A DNA stretch of 7,095 nt from the NCBI GenBank assembly GCA_018262455.1, contig JAGSPR010000359.1, positions 1 to 7,095 on the forward strand, in the 5' to 3' direction. Each line of letters starts with the position of its first letter. Position 1 is the stretch's first letter. Shown one piece after another: positions 1 through 6,267 of the stretch. Source of the DNA: Deltaproteobacteria bacterium. GTDB lineage: Bacteria > Myxococcota > Polyangia > Haliangiales > Haliangiaceae. Made by a program: the position numbers and the translations under genes. The notes beneath the pieces are model-generated. The model was not told the DNA's origin and did no database searches. It saw nothing but the letters and a program-made list of their open reading frames with translations.

Positions 1-515
1 CGAACGGCCTCACCAACGCGACCGCCGCACGCGTCGGGCATTTCATCGGACAGGAGGAGCCGCACCTCGCGCGTCGATCGGGGCAGATCGCCATCGCGAC
101 CGGCGCGATGGCGATGATGGCCTTCGGAGCCATCGTCGCCGGGTTTGCCAGCGAGATCGCCGGGGGGCTTTCCACGGATCCACTGGTGCAGGACGTGAGC
201 ACGACGCTGCTTTGGATCGTCGGCCTGTCCTGCATCTTCGATGGGATCCAGCTGGTCTCTGCAGGAGCGCTTCGCGGCACCGGCGACACGCGTACGAACC
301 TCTACACGGGTCTCATCGGATACTGGGTGGTCGGGTTGCCGCTCGGATATCTACTCGGCAGCGTCTTCGGCTGGGGCGTAGCAGGCTACTGGATCGGGCA
401 CACAGTTGGGCTGGGCTGCGTCGCCGTCCTCCTGGTGGTCCGCTTCTGGAAGACGAGCGTCTCCCTGGAGCGCCTCGAGAAGACGCACCACAGTGTGGTT
501 GCGTCGGGCCCGTAG
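1..515 (+). CDS. MATE family efflux transporter, C-terminal part (5' end outside window)
   Basis: This is the C-terminal end of an inner-membrane drug/cation antiporter of the multidrug and toxic compound extrusion family, which couples Na+ or H+ entry to substrate export. The frame is open from base 3 to the TAG at 513-515, giving about 170 residues with no upstream stop, so the start lies outside the window. Visible family marks are the ARVGHFIGQ segment that opens the second six-helix bundle, the GALRGTGDTRT loop, and the following GYWVVGLPLGYLL helix. About four hydrophobic helices can be traced, ending in a short charged tail (RLEKTHHS). Family members have roughly 450 residues, so about a third is present. 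The next gene begins about 140 nt downstream, has an unrelated function, and is probably a separate transcription unit. The fold assignment is firm; the substrate cannot be read from this part. Confidence 0.9.
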   Translation, partial: NGLTNATAARVGHFIGQEEPHLARRSGQIAIATGAMAMMAFGAIVAGFASEIAGGLSTDPLVQDVSTTLLWIVGLSCIFDGIQLVSAGALRGTGDTRTNLYTGLIGYWVVGLPLGYLLGSVFGWGVAGYWIGHTVGLGCVAVLLVVRFWKTSVSLERLEKTHHSVVASGP

Positions 516-613
516 CGCGCGCCAGCGCCGGCGGTCCTGAGGACGGTTCGTGGGCTGCCACACACGATCTTCACTCACGGCGCGCAGGATCCACGGCCGG
601 CCTGGATTCGTGC

Positions 614-642
614 TTGGCAGCCCTGGTCGACGCGTTCACGAT
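614..642 (+). promoter_or_regulatory. Possible sigma-70-like promoter ahead of the kinase gene
   Basis: A TTGGCA hexamer (614-619) lies 17 nt before CACGAT (637-642). The first matches the -35 consensus at five of six positions and the second matches the -10 consensus at three of six. Transcription would begin close to the GTG/GTG/ATG cluster at 649-657, leaving almost no leader. The -10 match is poor and such hits arise by chance, so this is only a candidate. No clear terminator for the transporter gene was found between 516 and 613. Confidence 0.17.
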
Positions 643-654
643 TCCCGCGTGGTG

Positions 655-3567
655 ATGGCGTGTCCGGGTCACGATCAGATCTGCGAGTTCGTGGCTCGCA
701 CTCTGCCCGCTGGTCTGGCCGCCCACCTCGACGCCCACCTCGCGGATTGCGACGACTGTCGAAACCTCGTGTTCGCGCTCGCCAGCGAGCAGGTCGACGG
801 TCACCCCGACACCACCTGCGAACGGATCGGTCGCTTCGAGTTGCAGGGTGTGATCGGTCAAGGGGCGATGGGCATGGTCTACCGCGCGCGCGATCCCGAG
901 CTCGACCGGGTGATCGCGGTCAAGATCCGGCGTGGGCGCACGCGTCTCGACGCGGGCGCGGAGGAACGGCTGCGCCGTGAGGCGCGGGCCCTCGCGCGCC
1001 TCACGCATCCCCACGTCGTGACCGTGTACGAGACCGGCCGTCACGACGGGGTGGCGTACATCGCGATGGAGCATGTCGACGGCGTGACCCTCGACGAGTG
1101 GCTGACCAAGGCGAGGTCTCACGGCGAGATCCTCCAGCTCCTCGCGGGTGCTGGCCGAGGTCTGGCGGCGGCTCACGCCGTGGGACTTGTCCATCGCGAC
1201 TTCAAGCCACGCAACGTGTTCGTCTCGGGCGACGGTGTTGCCAAGGTCGGCGACTTTGGATTGGTGCGCTTCGAACGGGTAGAGGATCTCGCCACCGGCG
1301 CGACCTCGTTCGACGCCGATCTCGCGGTCACGTTGTCAGCCGGTTCGCTGGTCGGAACGCCGGCCTACATGGCGCCAGAGCAGCTGCGCGGCGAGCTCGC
1401 GACCGAGGCGACGGATCAGTTCAGCTTCTGCGTGACGCTGTACGAGGCGTTGTTCGGTAGGCGCCCGTTCGCGGGCTCCAGTGTCGCTGCGCTCCGGGCC
1501 GCGATCGAACGAGGGCCCACGTTTCCGTCATCGCCAGGGATCCCCACCCGCCTCCGGCGCGCGCTCGCGCGTGGCTTGCAGACCGATCCGCAGCGACGCT
1601 TCTCGTCGATGACCGCATTGCTCGACAGCATCTCCCGCCGATCGACGGTGGTGCGGTGGGTCGCCGTCGTGGCCGCCGCGAGCCTCGCGGCCACGACGAT
1701 CGTCATCGCGCGGGCCGATCCGGGTGCATCGAGTGTCGCGCCATGCAGCGGCGCCGATGCGCACGCCCGCCTGGTCTGGAGTCCCGATCGCAGCAGCGCG
1801 ATCGAGCGCGCGTTCGCAGCCACCAAGCTGCCGTATGCGGTCGACGCATCGACGCGTGTCCGCGCGGCGCTCGACAAGTACACCGCGACCTGGGTCGATG
1901 CGCACCAGCAAGCGTGCGAGGCCGGCCAACGCGCGGAACACTCGGCCGAGGTCCTCGATCTGCGCATGCAATGCCTCGGACATCGCCTCGACGACCTGCG
2001 CGCGGTCACCGGCGTGCTCGTCGAGGCCAACGAAGTGGTCGTGCGCCGCGCGACGCGCGCCGTGGAGGCGCTGCCGCCGATCGAGCGCTGCCTCGATCTC
2101 GACGTCGTCCTGGCAGGCGTTCGTCCGCCCGAGGACCCCGCCACGCGCACCGCGGTCGAGACGGTCCGTCGCAGCCTCGCCGTGGCGCACGTCCAGCTCG
2201 AGACCGGACGCTTCGCGGAGGCGCTCGAGTCGGTGCGGCCGCTGGTCGACCGAGCTCGCGCCCTCGCCTACCAGCCGCTGCTCGCGGAGGTCCTCCTGGA
2301 GCTGGGGCGCGCCCAGTCCGAGCTGGAGCATGGGGTCGACGCGACCGCCGCGCTCGACGAAGCCGCGCGCACCGCCTACGCGGCCGGGCACGACGAGGTG
2401 GCCGCACATGCCTGGACCGCCCAGGTCTATACCGCCTACCAGCGTAGCGATCTGAAAGCAGGGACCGCCGCGGCCGAGCTGGCGCGCGCCGCCCTCGCCC
2501 GCGTGCCCCACAGCAGCGCCGAGTGGTACGTCCAGTTGCTGTCCTATGAAGGCGTCCTGCTGCACGAGCGTGGCGACTACAAGGCGGCGCGCGACAAGCA
2601 CCGAGAGGCGCTCGCGCTCGCGACGAAGCGCTTACCGGCCGGAGACGATCATCTCGCGACCGTCCGCAACAACCTCGCGAACACGCTGGTCATCCTCGGC
2701 GATCGCGACGCGGCGCTCGCGCTGATCCGCGAGGCGATCGCGATCCGTGAGCGCGGCGTCGGGGCGGACCACCCGGACACCGCCACCAACCGAGGCAACC
2801 TCGCACGCCAGCTCGCGGCGGCCGGGCGCCATGCCGAGGCGCTCGACGAGTTCGATCGCGCGATCGGTGCGCTCGAGCGCAGCGTGGGTCCAGAGCATCC
2901 GGCCCTTGCGACCGTGCTGTCGAATTCGTGCTCGCCGCTGCAGGCGCTCGGGCGTGTCGACGAGGCGCTCGCGCGTGCGCGGCGTGCCCTCGCGATCTTC
3001 GAACAGCGTCCGGGGAAGTCGCATCCGGTCACGGCATCCGCGATGACGCAGGTCGCCGGCATGCTCGCCGCGACCAAGCACGCCGCCGAGTCCATCCCGC
3101 TCTATCACCGGGCCCTCGCGATCCAGGAAGCAAGCCTTGGCCCAGGCCACCCGAACGTGAGCACCACGCTCAACAACCTCGGGTTCGCCCTCCTCGACAC
3201 CGGAGATCCACGCACCGCGATCACCCACTTCGAACGCGGCCTCGCGATCGTCGAAACCGCCCTTGGCCGCGACCACCACCGCGTCGCCTATTCCCTCGTC
3301 GGGCTGGGCAAGGCGTGGCTCGATTCCGGTCAACCGCCACGCGCCGCCCCGGTCCTGCGCCGCGCCGTCACCGTCCTCGAGGCCGCGCGCGCGGTCCCGG
3401 CCGAGCTCGGCGAAGCCAGGTTCCAGCTCGCGCGTGCCCTGTGGCACAGCAAGCGCGACCGCACGAAAGCCAAGGCCCTCGCGGTCCAGGCGATCGCCGA
3501 CTTCACCGCCGGGAACGACGTCGAGAACCGCACCGCGGTCGAGACGTGGTCGCGTCACCACGAGTAG
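655..3567 (+). CDS. Transmembrane Ser/Thr protein kinase with N-terminal zinc finger and extracytoplasmic TPR domain
   Basis: A 970-residue Hanks-type kinase of the Pkn/PknB kind. Residues 1-45 form an anti-sigma-like zinc finger with candidate ligands C3, H28, C32 and C35. Residues about 58-322 are the kinase: GQGAMGMVY loop at 68-76, ATP-contacting K90, helix-C E109, HRDFKPRN at 180-187 (base D182, N187), DFG at 200-202 and APE at 240-242. All catalytic residues are present, so it should be active. One membrane helix (about 333-352) separates this cytoplasmic part from an extracytoplasmic region with C364, C421, C440 and C479, followed by TPR units from about 624 to 919. ATG 655 is chosen over ATG 550 because its M-A-C-P start aligns with the M-S-C-P start of the small zinc-finger protein at 4439; GTG 649 and 652 remain possible. 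No Shine-Dalgarno is seen. The sigma factor gene starts 19 nt after the stop, suggesting co-transcription. The signal sensed is unknown. Confidence 0.95.
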   Translation: MACPGHDQICEFVARTLPAGLAAHLDAHLADCDDCRNLVFALASEQVDGHPDTTCERIGRFELQGVIGQGAMGMVYRARDPELDRVIAVKIRRGRTRLDAGAEERLRREARALARLTHPHVVTVYETGRHDGVAYIAMEHVDGVTLDEWLTKARSHGEILQLLAGAGRGLAAAHAVGLVHRDFKPRNVFVSGDGVAKVGDFGLVRFERVEDLATGATSFDADLAVTLSAGSLVGTPAYMAPEQLRGELATEATDQFSFCVTLYEALFGRRPFAGSSVAALRAAIERGPTFPSSPGIPTRLRRALARGLQTDPQRRFSSMTALLDSISRRSTVVRWVAVVAAASLAATTIVIARADPGASSVAPCSGADAHARLVWSPDRSSAIERAFAATKLPYAVDASTRVRAALDKYTATWVDAHQQACEAGQRAEHSAEVLDLRMQCLGHRLDDLRAVTGVLVEANEVVVRRATRAVEALPPIERCLDLDVVLAGVRPPEDPATRTAVETVRRSLAVAHVQLETGRFAEALESVRPLVDRARALAYQPLLAEVLLELGRAQSELEHGVDATAALDEAARTAYAAGHDEVAAHAWTAQVYTAYQRSDLKAGTAAAELARAALARVPHSSAEWYVQLLSYEGVLLHERGDYKAARDKHREALALATKRLPAGDDHLATVRNNLANTLVILGDRDAALALIREAIAIRERGVGADHPDTATNRGNLARQLAAAGRHAEALDEFDRAIGALERSVGPEHPALATVLSNSCSPLQALGRVDEALARARRALAIFEQRPGKSHPVTASAMTQVAGMLAATKHAAESIPLYHRALAIQEASLGPGHPNVSTTLNNLGFALLDTGDPRTAITHFERGLAIVETALGRDHHRVAYSLVGLGKAWLDSGQPPRAAPVLRRAVTVLEAARAVPAELGEARFQLARALWHSKRDRTKAKALAVQAIADFTAGNDVENRTAVETWSRHHE
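2524..3411 (+). repeat. Tandem 42-residue TPR units (kinesin-light-chain type) within the kinase
   Basis: The C-terminal part of the kinase contains consecutive units exactly 42 residues (126 nt) long, beginning at 2524, 2650, 2776, 2902, 3028 and 3154, with a seventh degenerate unit from 3280. Units two to five end in His-Pro, the sixth in His-His, and the first in Asp-Asp. Each carries the TPR pattern of a small residue after helix A and a conserved A-I/A-L near the end of helix B (for example RALAI, RGLAI, REAIAI). DNA identity between units is low, so this is an old protein-level repeat rather than a recent duplication. Such arrays usually form a superhelical surface for protein or peptide binding. 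Here it lies on the extracytoplasmic side of the predicted membrane segment. Confidence 0.9.
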
Positions 3568-3574
3568 CTTGTCG

Positions 3575-3580
3575 TATACT
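3575..3580 (+). promoter_or_regulatory. TATACT -10-like element immediately before the sigma factor gene
   Basis: The 19-nt gap between kinase and sigma factor genes is AT-richer than its surroundings and contains TATACT, five of six matches to the -10 consensus. It ends 7 nt before the A of ATG 3587, so a transcript from it would begin at or near the start codon and be leaderless. The -35 position at 17-nt spacing (3552-3557, GCGTCA) matches only three of six. It could be an internal promoter giving sigma factor without kinase, or chance. Confidence 0.3.
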
Positions 3581-3586
3581 ACCGAG

Positions 3587-4366
3587 ATGAGCCAGGACCT
3601 CGCCGCGGTGCTCGCGGAGGCGCGCGCGCGCTGGCCGGAGATCACCGTCGACGACGCGGCGCTCTCACAGCGGATCGCGGAGCACGTGGAGCCGACCGCG
3701 GCGCTGCCGCCGTTCGCCGCCGAGCTCGTCCTCGCGGGCGCGTGCCTGCACGGTGATGAGGCCGCGGTTCGCTACTTCCATCACGAGATGTTCGCTCGCG
3801 TCGATCGCGTGCTGGCGCGCCTCAGGCTCGGAGCCGCGGACGTCGACGACATCAAGCAAGAGGTCCGCGCGAAGCTCCTGCTCGGCGGCTCCAAGCTCGG
3901 GCAGTATCAGGGCACCGGGCCGCTCGCGCAGTGGGTCGCGTCGGTCGCCGGGCGCGAAGCACTCGACTTGCTGCGCAAGCGCCAGCCGGTGAGCGAGCTC
4001 GAGGACGACGATCTGTTCGACGCTTCGGACGATCCCGAGCTGCACGCGCTCAAGACCCGGCACCGGTCGGACTTCAAGGCCGCGTTCCAGGACGCGGTCT
4101 CGGAGCTCGAGCCCCGTGATCGGGCGATCTTGCGCGCGCTCGTCGTCGACGATCGCACCGTCAACGAGATCGCCGTGGTCTATGGGATCCACCGCGTCAC
4201 GGCATCGCGGTGGGTCTCCGAGATCCGGCAATCGCTCCTGCGCGGGACCCGGGCCCGCCTGCGGGAGAGCTTGAAGATCGATGGCGCGAGCCTCGACAGC
4301 GCGATCCGGCTGATCGATTCGAACCTGGATGTCAGTCTTTTCCGGCTGTTGCAAGCCCCGGCCTGA
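3587..4366 (+). CDS. ECF-like RNA polymerase sigma factor, Myxococcales family 1 type
   Basis: A 259-residue sigma-70 family protein that would direct RNA polymerase to alternative promoters. Region 2 lies at about residues 58-131: the DVDDIKQEV segment matches the core-binding helix and GPLAQWVASVAGREALDLLR matches the -10 recognition helix. Region 4 covers about 165-222, with a helix-turn-helix at VNEIAVVYGIHRVTASRWVS (192-211). Regions 1.1 and 3 are absent, as in ECF factors, and an acidic linker (SELEDDDLFD) joins the two domains. The extra N-terminal 50 residues and the conserved-looking tail (DSNLDVSLFRLL) resemble the multi-copy group named Sig-70_gmx1, an assignment made from memory of the family. 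ATG 3587 is chosen because the frame upstream of it overlaps the kinase gene and has no sigma-like sequence. No Shine-Dalgarno is visible. A kinase lies just upstream and a zinc-finger protein downstream, both plausible regulators. Confidence 0.93.
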   Translation: MSQDLAAVLAEARARWPEITVDDAALSQRIAEHVEPTAALPPFAAELVLAGACLHGDEAAVRYFHHEMFARVDRVLARLRLGAADVDDIKQEVRAKLLLGGSKLGQYQGTGPLAQWVASVAGREALDLLRKRQPVSELEDDDLFDASDDPELHALKTRHRSDFKAAFQDAVSELEPRDRAILRALVVDDRTVNEIAVVYGIHRVTASRWVSEIRQSLLRGTRARLRESLKIDGASLDSAIRLIDSNLDVSLFRLLQAPA

Positions 4367-4400
4367 CGTCGACAGAGAATCCGCGCTACACGCGCACCCC

Positions 4401-4423
4401 GGTTCACGTCTCCGAGGCGAACC
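4401..4423. repeat. Short inverted repeat GGTTC/GAACC upstream of the zinc-finger gene
   Basis: GGTTC (4401-4405) and its exact complement GAACC (4419-4423) flank a 13-nt spacer in the 72-nt gap after the sigma factor gene. It could be an operator or a weak hairpin. It has no U tract and a long loop, so it is not a convincing intrinsic terminator, and five-base arms occur often by chance in DNA of this composition. Confidence 0.15.
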
Positions 4424-4438
4424 ACCTCGCACGACGAC

Positions 4439-4615
4439 ATGAGCTGTCCCGACGACGATGAGCTGTCGCGATATCTGGATCGCACGCTCTCCGCACCGCG
4501 CGTGCGCGCGCTCGAAGATCACTTCGACTCGTGTCGGGTGTGCCGCCAGCTCGCGTACCTGCTCGCCGAGCAGCTCGGGGTTCACGAGCGGCTTCCCTCC
4601 GCCTCGAATGTCTGA
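4439..4615 (+). CDS. Small zinc-finger (zf-HC2/anti-sigma-like) protein, 58 aa
   Basis: A short cytoplasmic protein starting MSCPDDDELSRYL, with candidate zinc ligands C3, H28, C32 and C35; the HFDSCRVC stretch is the H-x3-C-x2-C core typical of zinc-binding anti-sigma factors. No membrane segment is present. It aligns without gaps to residues 1-45 of the kinase at 655, with 16 identities including all four ligands and both initiating methionines. That supports both this gene and its start. Other shared positions include R15, T16, L17, R36, L38, L42 and A43. The gene sits 72 nt after the sigma factor and 23 nt before the peptidase. Its likely role is binding and holding the neighbouring sigma factor, but it could be a docking adaptor or a relic of a larger regulator. 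No Shine-Dalgarno is seen. Coding status is well supported; anti-sigma activity is inferred. Confidence 0.86.
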   Translation: MSCPDDDELSRYLDRTLSAPRVRALEDHFDSCRVCRQLAYLLAEQLGVHERLPSASNV

Positions 4616-4617
4616 GC

Positions 4618-4632
4618 CCGAACGACCGAACG
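4618..4632 (+). repeat. CCGAACG direct repeat before the peptidase start
   Basis: Two copies of CCGAACG (4618-4624 and 4626-4632), one base apart, fill most of the 23-nt gap between the zinc-finger stop and the peptidase ATG. The position would suit a regulator-binding or translational control site. The repeat is short and may be fortuitous. Confidence 0.2.
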
Positions 4633-4638
4633 CACCCG

Positions 4639-6267
4639 ATGCCGACCATGCCGTCCTCCTCACGCAGCCAGGCTGTCACCACGATCGCCCTCGCGATCGC
4701 CGGTGTGGCCTGTGATCCGCCGAGCGCGGCAGATGCGAACACCGTGCAGAGCGGCCTCCTCCGGGGCGCGTCGATCGTGTACGCGGACCTCGGTCCGGCG
4801 GACGAACGCAGCGAGCTACGCGCGCTGGTCGCGCTTCCGATCCGCGATCCGGACTTGCTCGACGCCACGATCACCGAGCTCTATGACCCGACGAGCCCGG
4901 CCTTCCGTCGTTACCTCACCGTCGACGATTGGATCGCGAGACACGCACCGCCGCAGCCAGCGCTCGACACCCTCATCGAGTGGCTGCGGTCCGAGGGTTT
5001 CGAGATCGCCCGGATCGGCAAGAACCGCTCGCTCGTCCAGATCACGAGCACCGTCGGGGTGTTCAACGCCGCGTTCCAGACCCAGCTTCATGACTTCGCC
5101 AAGCTCGACGACGCCGCGTTCCACACGTACGGACACCTCACCGAGCTGCACGCGCCGCACGCGATCGCGGCGCTGCTCGATCCAGCACGCGGCGGGGCCA
5201 TCGTGGTCGCGGACCCACCGGCCGACACCTCGCCTCTTCCCGGGGAGACCGGCGCCGTCGTCGTCGAGCCCCCGGACGACACCCGGCTGACCCTGGCCAG
5301 GGTCGCGCGTGCGTATGGCCTCGAGCCGCTGACGACGACCGGGGCCATCGGGCAAGGCGTCACGATCGGCGTCGTGGCCGGTGCCGGCTTCAAGTTCAAG
5401 GATCTGCGATCGTTCTGGCAGTCGCAGGGCATCGTGCGCGACGACCCGGAGCTGGTCACGACGATGGAGCCGCTGGCGACGCGGTTCACCGAGACCACGA
5501 TCGACATCGAGTGGTGTGGTGGGCTCGCGCCGGGCGCGGACGTCGTGGTGTACGCGGGACCCGACGCCCACGACACGTCGCTCGTCTTCACCTTCAACGA
5601 GGCCATCGCCGATGGGCGGGCCCAGGTCATCACGGACTCGTTCGCGCATCGCGAGGACTCGACGCCGCTCGTGATCCGGCTCCAGTACGACACGTCCGCG
5701 CGGATGGCCGCGGCGCTCGGGATCACCGTCGTCGCGGCGGGAGGCGATTCGGGGCAACCCGATGTTCCTGCGACGAGCCCGTTCGTGACCTCGGTCGGCG
5801 GAACCGTGCTCGAGCTCGAAGCCGACGGCGCGCGGCGCGAGGAACGCGCGTGGGTGGGTTCGGGATCGGGAGACTCGTTGACGTTCGACGCCCCGAGCTG
5901 GCAACTCGGCCTCCCGATCACCGACAAGCGCGCGATCTCGGACGTCGCGCTCGCGTCCGGCACGCCATACTGGGCTTACGTCTTCGGCGAATGGCGCGGC
6001 CTCGCGGGGACGTCGTTCGCGTCGCCCGTGTTCGCCGCGCTCGTCGCGGTGGTCGACAGCGCGCGCCTTGGCGCCGGCGAACCTCCCGTCGGGTTCCTGA
6101 ACTCGACGCTCTACCGCGACCCGATCGTCCAGGCAGCGTTCCACGACGTCGTCGACGGTGGCACGCCGGACCATCCGGCCACGCCCGGATGGGATTACCC
6201 GACCGGGTTCGGCGCGCCGGACGCCGCTCGCCTGCACGAAGCCCTCCGCCGTGGCCGAGGCGAATGA
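4639..6267 (+). CDS. Sedolisin/kumamolisin-type serine-carboxyl peptidase (family S53) with propeptide
   Basis: A 542-residue exported endopeptidase of the S53 family, whose members usually work at acid pH after self-removal of the propeptide. Residues 1-24 are a signal sequence ending AIAGVA before C25, so it is either a lipoprotein or a secreted protein. Residues about 36-190 match the pro-kumamolisin activation domain (DPTSPAFRRYLT at 83-94, then TLIEWLRSEGF). The catalytic domain begins near 215. The E-x-x-x-D pair is E285/D289 in ETTIDIEW, the oxyanion Asp is D370 in GGDSG, and the nucleophile is S459 in AGTSFASP. The C-terminal FHDV...GWDYPTGFGAPD segment matches the family calcium site. 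All key residues are present, so activity is expected. ATG 4639 leads straight into the signal sequence; ATG 4648 is an alternative, and ATG 4531 would overlap the zinc-finger gene and bury the signal. The CHASE2 gene overlaps its stop, suggesting coupled translation. Substrate is unknown; nutrient or predatory proteolysis is possible. Confidence 0.95.
   Translation: MPTMPSSSRSQAVTTIALAIAGVACDPPSAADANTVQSGLLRGASIVYADLGPADERSELRALVALPIRDPDLLDATITELYDPTSPAFRRYLTVDDWIARHAPPQPALDTLIEWLRSEGFEIARIGKNRSLVQITSTVGVFNAAFQTQLHDFAKLDDAAFHTYGHLTELHAPHAIAALLDPARGGAIVVADPPADTSPLPGETGAVVVEPPDDTRLTLARVARAYGLEPLTTTGAIGQGVTIGVVAGAGFKFKDLRSFWQSQGIVRDDPELVTTMEPLATRFTETTIDIEWCGGLAPGADVVVYAGPDAHDTSLVFTFNEAIADGRAQVITDSFAHREDSTPLVIRLQYDTSARMAAALGITVVAAGGDSGQPDVPATSPFVTSVGGTVLELEADGARREERAWVGSGSGDSLTFDAPSWQLGLPITDKRAISDVALASGTPYWAYVFGEWRGLAGTSFASPVFAALVAVVDSARLGAGEPPVGFLNSTLYRDPIVQAAFHDVVDGGTPDHPATPGWDYPTGFGAPDAARLHEALRRGRGE

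Noticed and set aside
529..545. GTCC-TGA-GGAC mini-hairpin after the transporter stop as a terminator
   Set aside because: The stem is only four base pairs with no U tract, so it would not terminate transcription.
550..654. ATG 550 as start of the kinase, adding 35 residues
   Set aside because: The extra stretch is low-complexity Arg/Gly/His-rich sequence with no domain similarity. The M-x-C-P start at 655 matches the start of the paralogous small zinc-finger protein.
1528..2601. 357-residue antisense frame opposite the kinase
   Set aside because: Composition is driven by the complement of kinase codons; no motifs or plausible start context.
3263..3586. Sigma factor start at ATG 3263
   Set aside because: This would place over 100 Arg/Ser/Pro-rich residues inside the kinase gene in another frame. 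Sigma-like sequence begins only at 3587.
2632..3645. 337-residue antisense frame opposite the TPR region and sigma gene start
   Set aside because: Its apparent periodicity is only the shadow of the TPR repeat on the other strand.
4531..4638. Peptidase start at ATG 4531
   Set aside because: It overlaps the zinc-finger gene and would put about 36 basic residues ahead of a clean signal sequence starting at 4639.
3665..4663. 332-residue antisense frame opposite the sigma factor and zinc-finger genes
   Set aside because: It spans two well-supported genes and has no recognisable domain.
2700..4700. Repeated GCGATCGC/CTCGCGATC octamers resembling a dispersed repeat such as HIP1
   Set aside because: They coincide with in-frame Leu-Ala-Ile and Ala-Ile-Ala codons in GC-rich genes, several of them at the 126-nt TPR period, so coding explains them.
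4816..6237. 473-residue antisense frame opposite the peptidase
   Set aside because: It is Arg/Asp-rich with no domain features and mirrors a confidently coding gene. Such frames are expected opposite genes with GC-rich third positions.
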